A DNA stretch of 8,849 nucleotides from an uncultured Lacticaseibacillus sp. (GTDB lineage: Bacteria > Bacillota > Bacilli > Lactobacillales > Lactobacillaceae): the NCBI GenBank assembly GCA_934339215.1, contig CAKRHU010000046.1, positions 1 to 8,849 of the forward strand, given 5' to 3'. Shown one piece after another: positions 7,011 to 8,849 of this stretch. The translations under genes and the position numbers were made by a program. Position 1 is the stretch's first letter, and each line of letters opens with the position of its first letter. The notes under the pieces are model-generated. The model searched no databases, was not told where the DNA came from, and worked only from the letters and a program-made list of their open reading frames with translations.

Positions 7011-7018
7011 CAATCAAC
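6996..7018 (+). other. Hairpin spanning the stop codon of the 239-aa gene
   Basis: GTTG (6996-6999), a CC bulge and ATTGC (7002-7006) pair with GCAAT (7010-7014) and CAAC (7015-7018) around a TTA loop. The stop codon TAG (7008-7010) lies at the apex. No U-tract follows, so termination here would be weak and readthrough into the next gene is possible. Confidence 0.35.
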
Positions 7019-7040
7019 TCTTACGTTTGCTAAAAATAAG

Positions 7041-7049
7041 TGGTATAAC
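7041..7049 (+). promoter_or_regulatory. Extended -10 promoter of the 46-aa microprotein gene
   Basis: TGGTATAAC is an extended -10 element (TGn followed by TATAAC, one mismatch to TATAAT). The -35 region 17 bases upstream (TTACGT) is poor, as is common for extended -10 promoters. The transcript would carry a leader of about 60 bases before the start codon at 7115. Confidence 0.5.
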
Positions 7050-7114
7050 AAGAGTGTCGAGAGAGAGCCAACAACCCCCTCAACTCTAATTCTGATGAAT
7101 AAGAGGCGAGAATC

Positions 7115-7255
7115 ATGGCAAAACTCAGTAAAGCAGAACGCAAGGAACTGATCCAAGAAGCTGAAAAGGAACGCTCCGAGCATCCAGTTAAGAAAACCGA
7201 GTCTGGATTTGCTACAATCGACAAAGATGCCGAGAAGCTCGAAAATGAGCAGTAG
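7115..7255 (+). CDS. 46-aa highly charged microprotein, hypothetical
   Basis: A 46-residue protein of which more than half the residues are charged (many Lys and Glu, with Arg and Asp). Residues 3-21 (KLSKAERKELIQEAEKERS) and 37-46 look helical, joined by a HPVKKTESGFATI linker. There is no hydrophobic segment, cysteine or signal peptide. The start ATG is supported by AAGAGG (7101-7106) eight bases upstream. The gene stands alone between an extended -10 promoter (7041-7049) and a clean terminator (7280-7312), and no other frame here competes with it, which argues strongly that it is real despite its size. I cannot name a family. Such peptides often bind a protein or nucleic acid partner, but that is a guess. 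Confidence 0.7.
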   Translation: MAKLSKAERKELIQEAEKERSEHPVKKTESGFATIDKDAEKLENEQ

Positions 7256-7279
7256 TATCCAGATCGTATTCACACGAAG

Positions 7280-7312
7280 ATCCCACCAAGCTTAAACTTG
7301 GCGGGATTTTTT
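7280..7312 (+). terminator. Terminator of the 46-aa microprotein gene
   Basis: ATCCCACCAAG (7280-7290) pairs with CTTGGCGGGAT (7297-7307), 11 positions with one A-C mismatch and a 6-base loop. The U-tract is TTTTTT ending at 7312. It begins 24 bases after the stop codon. Confidence 0.88.
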
Positions 7313-7322
7313 GTTTCGGTGA

Positions 7323-7343
7323 GCGGAAGCGTTCGCATTTTTT
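7323..7343 (+). terminator. Weak second terminator hairpin
   Basis: GCGGA (7323-7327) pairs with TTCGC (7332-7336) including a G-U pair, with a 4-base loop. Six T follow (7338-7343). It may back up the stronger terminator just upstream. Confidence 0.4.
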
Positions 7344-7353
7344 GAATCGTATT

Positions 7354-7370
7354 ACGACGAAACTCGTCGT
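7354..7370. other. Small perfect hairpin in the convergent intergenic region
   Basis: ACGACGA (7354-7360) and TCGTCGT (7364-7370) form a perfect 7-bp stem around AAC. No U-tract follows on either strand. The surrounding stretch 7371-7440 contains no gene that I can see. Confidence 0.35.
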
Positions 7371-7441
7371 CAACATCGGATTAAGATATAGGTGCTTGTC
7401 GATCAACGAATGCGATCGAAAGAGTAGCTGAAGGATACGTC

Positions 7442-7494
7442 AAAAAGTGCCTCACGATCACTAGACTATCGGTCTAACGATCATGAGGCACTTT
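7442..7494 (-). terminator. Terminator of the aquaporin gene
   Basis: AAAGTGCCTCACGATC (7444-7459) pairs with GATCATGAGGCACTTT (7479-7494) with a single mismatch. The inner TAGAC (7462-7466) and GTCTA (7472-7476) extend the stem after two mismatches. On the minus strand the hairpin ends in TTTTT (rc of 7442-7446). It begins 36 bases past the aquaporin stop. The stem could also act weakly on the plus strand. Confidence 0.85.
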
Positions 7495-7530
7495 CAAACT
7501 AAGACGTCGCTAAGTTCGCGATACTTTCGA

Positions 7531-8184
7531 TTAGCCTTCAGTATCCAGCAAAAAGCGAGCAGCGAAGGCCGCAACGATGGCGCCAACTTCTGGGGCCACG
7601 ATATACAACCACAAGTGCTTCAAAGCACTGCCGCCAGCAAATAACGCTGGGCCAATGGAACGCGCTGGGTTTAAACTCCCACCGGTAAGGTTCAAGGCAA
7701 ACAAAATCAACAAAGCTAAGGTAACGCCAATGGTTAAACCAGCGAAGTCGGGGTTACCGATCCGGTCGGCGGTGACGGCCAAAATCACCATCAAGAATAA
7801 GAACGTGACCAAAGCTTCCACGAAGAACGCGGCTCCGACGCTGATTTTTGGAAAATCTGTCTGGGCCATTTGGCTAGCTGGTAGTTTCAAGGCGCTGGTT
7901 GCCACGCGTACGCAAGCAGATGCCGCAATCGCACCAATGATCTGGGCGATGACATACATCAGGCCTTCCATCGCCGGTGTGCGGCCGTTGATCACCATGG
8001 CCGTGGTGACGGCTGGGTTGAAATGCCCGCCAGAGATGCCACCAAAGGCGTAGGCTGACACGGTGATGGCCAAACCAAAGCCCAAAGCGATGGTCAATGC
8101 GTTGCCTTGTGCCAGCAACACGGCACCACTACCCAAAAATACCAATAAGAACGTGCCCATAAATTCTGCTACTAATTTTTGCAT
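7531..8184 (-). CDS. Aquaporin (MIP family) with AqpM-like filter
   Basis: A 217-residue membrane channel with the MIP fold: six transmembrane helices and two half-helices carrying the signature motifs GGHFNPA (N56) and SLNPAR (N172). It should pass water or small neutral solutes through the cytoplasmic membrane. Aligning by hand on the two NPA motifs, the selectivity filter is F36 (helix 2), I160 (helix 5), G169 and R175. AqpZ has Phe-His-Thr-Arg and GlpF has Trp-Gly-Phe-Arg; Ile in place of His is the pattern of archaeal AqpM, so the substrate is uncertain and I give no aqpZ or glpF symbol. Two ATG codons are adjacent (8187 and 8184); GGAGG is only three bases from the first but six from the second, so I choose 8184. 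Single-gene unit with its own promoter and terminator. Confidence 0.9.
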   Translation of the reverse strand: MQKLVAEFMGTFLLVFLGSGAVLLAQGNALTIALGFGLAITVSAYAFGGISGGHFNPAVTTAMVINGRTPAMEGLMYVIAQIIGAIAASACVRVATSALKLPASQMAQTDFPKISVGAAFFVEALVTFLFLMVILAVTADRIGNPDFAGLTIGVTLALLILFALNLTGGSLNPARSIGPALFAGGSALKHLWLYIVAPEVGAIVAAFAARFLLDTEG

Positions 8185-8212
8185 CATTATCCTCCATATG
8201 CTTTTGCTTTTA

Positions 8213-8221
8213 ATAATAGCA
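8213..8221 (-). promoter_or_regulatory. Extended -10 promoter of the aquaporin gene
   Basis: The minus strand reads TGCTATTAT, a TGn extension followed by TATTAT (one mismatch to TATAAT). No good -35 box is present at 16-18 bases. Transcription would start near 8206, leaving a leader of about 20 bases that contains the GGAGG site. Confidence 0.45.
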
Positions 8222-8254
8222 AATTTAGTGAAAAAATAATACGCAAAATGACGA

Positions 8255-8260
8255 TATAAT
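8255..8260 (+). promoter_or_regulatory. Perfect TATAAT box on the plus strand
   Basis: A consensus -10 hexamer in the AT-rich intergenic region, pointing toward the decayed membrane-protein gene that starts near 8331. No recognisable -35 element stands 16-18 bases upstream, so it may be the leftover promoter of that pseudogene or chance in an AT-rich stretch. Confidence 0.3.
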
Positions 8261-8330
8261 AGTCGAAAGTGACTTGTGATTACGGCGAAGCCTTAAAGGC
8301 CACGCAGGTTCCTGAAGTGAAACACCAACG

Positions 8331-8606
8331 ATGATTTTTGAGCCAACAGCGACGGGAGTGGTCGGACTAATTTCAAACCACTGCTTGGTTGCGTGTGTAC
8401 GGTTGGGGCTTGGTGATGATCGTCGCCGTCAATTTATTTCGCGTATTTATGAATGATCCGGCGATGTTGAAGTGGTACATCTTCACCCATATCTTAATGG
8501 GCACTATCAACTCGTTTACCGTGATCAACATGTGGTCGGCGTCGGTTTTGCAATTCGGGCGTTGTTGGGGCTGCATCGCTTGCCGCAAAAAGCCTACCTA
8601 CCATAA
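8331..8606 (+). pseudogene. Frameshifted remnant of a multi-pass membrane protein
   Basis: Three segments in different frames read like one protein. It may begin at ATG 8331 (MIFEPTATGVVGLIS). The best segment, in another frame, spans about 8371-8548 and has two membrane stretches: WLRVYGWGLVMIVAVNLFRV and, after NDPAMLKW, YIFTHILMGTINSF running into a polar NMWSASVLQF. Near 8548 the likely ending switches frame to RALLGLHRLPQKAYLP with a stop at 8604-8606; staying in frame would give an odd Cys/Trp/Lys-rich tail to 8628. No good ribosome binding site precedes an intact start; the only long open frame would need TTG at 8389 without one. I read this as a decayed integral membrane protein with at least two frameshifts. 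I do not recognise the family. Between 8188 and 8330 there are only promoter-like elements. Confidence 0.45.
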
Positions 8607-8637
8607 TGGGAAGAAAGCCATTTGGTAATGGCGTGAG

Positions 8638-8661
8638 AAAAAAGTGTTTACCTAATAAACA
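8638..8661 (-). terminator. Terminator of the MerR-family gene
   Basis: On the minus strand TGTTTA and TAAACA form a 6-bp stem around TTAGG, followed by C and six T (rc of 8638-8643). It lies 18 bases past the stop codon of the minus-strand gene. The stem is AT-rich and short but the U-tract is good. Confidence 0.6.
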
Positions 8662-8679
8662 GGTTGAATGCTTTTGCAG

Positions 8680-8849
8680 TTAAGCTTCTGAATGTTCAGC
8701 GAGATATTTTTTTCGCCACTTTGGGTCAACTTGAGTGGTGCCAGGCTTAAAGAAGATTTGTTCCGTTCCGGCCTCGTTGGCATGGGCATAGTACCATTTC
8801 TTCCAGCGCAAGAAGGCGAGGTTAGCTTGTAAAACTTTGATCTTAGCTT
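8680..8849 (-). CDS. MerR-family transcriptional regulator, C-terminal part
   Basis: The last 55 residues of a minus-strand protein whose beginning lies beyond the window. The segment KIKVLQANLAFLRWKKWYY followed by AGTEQIF resembles the end of the dimerisation helix of MerR-type regulators, where a coiled coil of the kind IxxLexxlxxlxxKxxyY is followed by a short tail. The tail here is rich in Lys, Arg and Trp (PKWRKKYLAEHSEA). The N-terminal winged-helix DNA-binding domain and any effector-contacting residues are not in view, so the signal it senses is unknown. The frame is open to the window edge and ends at TAA 8680-8682, followed by a terminator hairpin. The gene is convergent with the membrane-protein remnant. 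The family call rests only on the C-terminal pattern. Confidence 0.6.
   Translation of the reverse strand, partial: AKIKVLQANLAFLRWKKWYYAHANEAGTEQIFFKPGTTQVDPKWRKKYLAEHSEA

Noticed and set aside
7415..7550. Shared CTGAAGG and TCGAAAG words on both sides of the aquaporin terminator, considered as an attachment-site or inverted repeat
   Set aside because: The shared words are only about seven bases and occur in a different order, so this is compatible with chance.
7577..8053. 158-aa plus-strand open frame opposite the aquaporin
   Set aside because: Antisense shadow of a clear MIP-family gene; no start signals.
8373..8588. 71-aa minus-strand open frame
   Set aside because: No ribosome binding site or motif; the plus strand shows membrane-protein coding text.
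1..8849. CRISPR array, tRNA, rRNA or riboswitch
   Set aside because: No regularly spaced repeats, no cloverleaf-like sequence with tRNA consensus boxes, and no known riboswitch core was seen in the gaps.

Overview
The window looks like chromosomal DNA of a mid-GC Lactobacillaceae species (Lacticaseibacillus or a relative). The evidence is an sbcD-sbcC pair of the Firmicutes type, strong AGGAGG-like ribosome binding sites, TTG starts, U-tract terminators, a relic of an ISS1-type IS6 element and a MerR regulator tail of a lactobacillar style. The genus is an inference; no rRNA or tRNA is present to fix it. I see no CRISPR array, phage gene or biosynthetic cluster.

Left part (1-1140): a small two-helix membrane protein gene ends at 194. 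Seven bases later a decayed IS6-family insertion sequence begins, with a recognisable left terminal repeat and the first ~27 transposase codons interrupted by a nonsense codon. An intrinsic terminator and a U-less hairpin follow. A minus-strand HigA/XRE-type helix-turn-helix gene then appears to be cut short by a frameshift. This part is an eroding accessory segment.

Centre (1140-6085): a minus-strand HAD-superfamily phosphatase gene diverges from the sbcD-sbcC operon with only 47 bases between start codons. SbcD (372 aa) carries all Mre11-type nuclease motifs. SbcC (1035 aa) is a complete Rad50-type ATPase with a CPVC zinc hook and very Gln/Ala/Thr-rich coiled-coil arms. Together they form the SbcCD nuclease, which opens DNA hairpins and processes blocked ends. 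The operon closes with a clear terminator at 6051-6085.

Right centre (6100-7320): a 40-aa single-helix membrane peptide overlaps by ATGA a 239-aa soluble protein that I cannot assign to a family. A separate 46-aa, very highly charged microprotein gene follows, with its own extended -10 promoter and terminator. These are the least explained intact genes here.

Right part (7320-8849): a minus-strand aquaporin gene ends in a long hairpin terminator. Its predicted selectivity filter (Phe, Ile, Gly, Arg) lacks the AqpZ histidine and resembles archaeal AqpM. Beyond it lie a multiply frameshifted membrane-protein remnant on the plus strand and, running off the end, the C-terminus of a MerR-family regulator on the minus strand with its own terminator.

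Overall most of the window is ordinary housekeeping DNA with three decayed genes. The best candidates for something undescribed are the 40-aa/239-aa coupled pair and the 46-aa charged microprotein.
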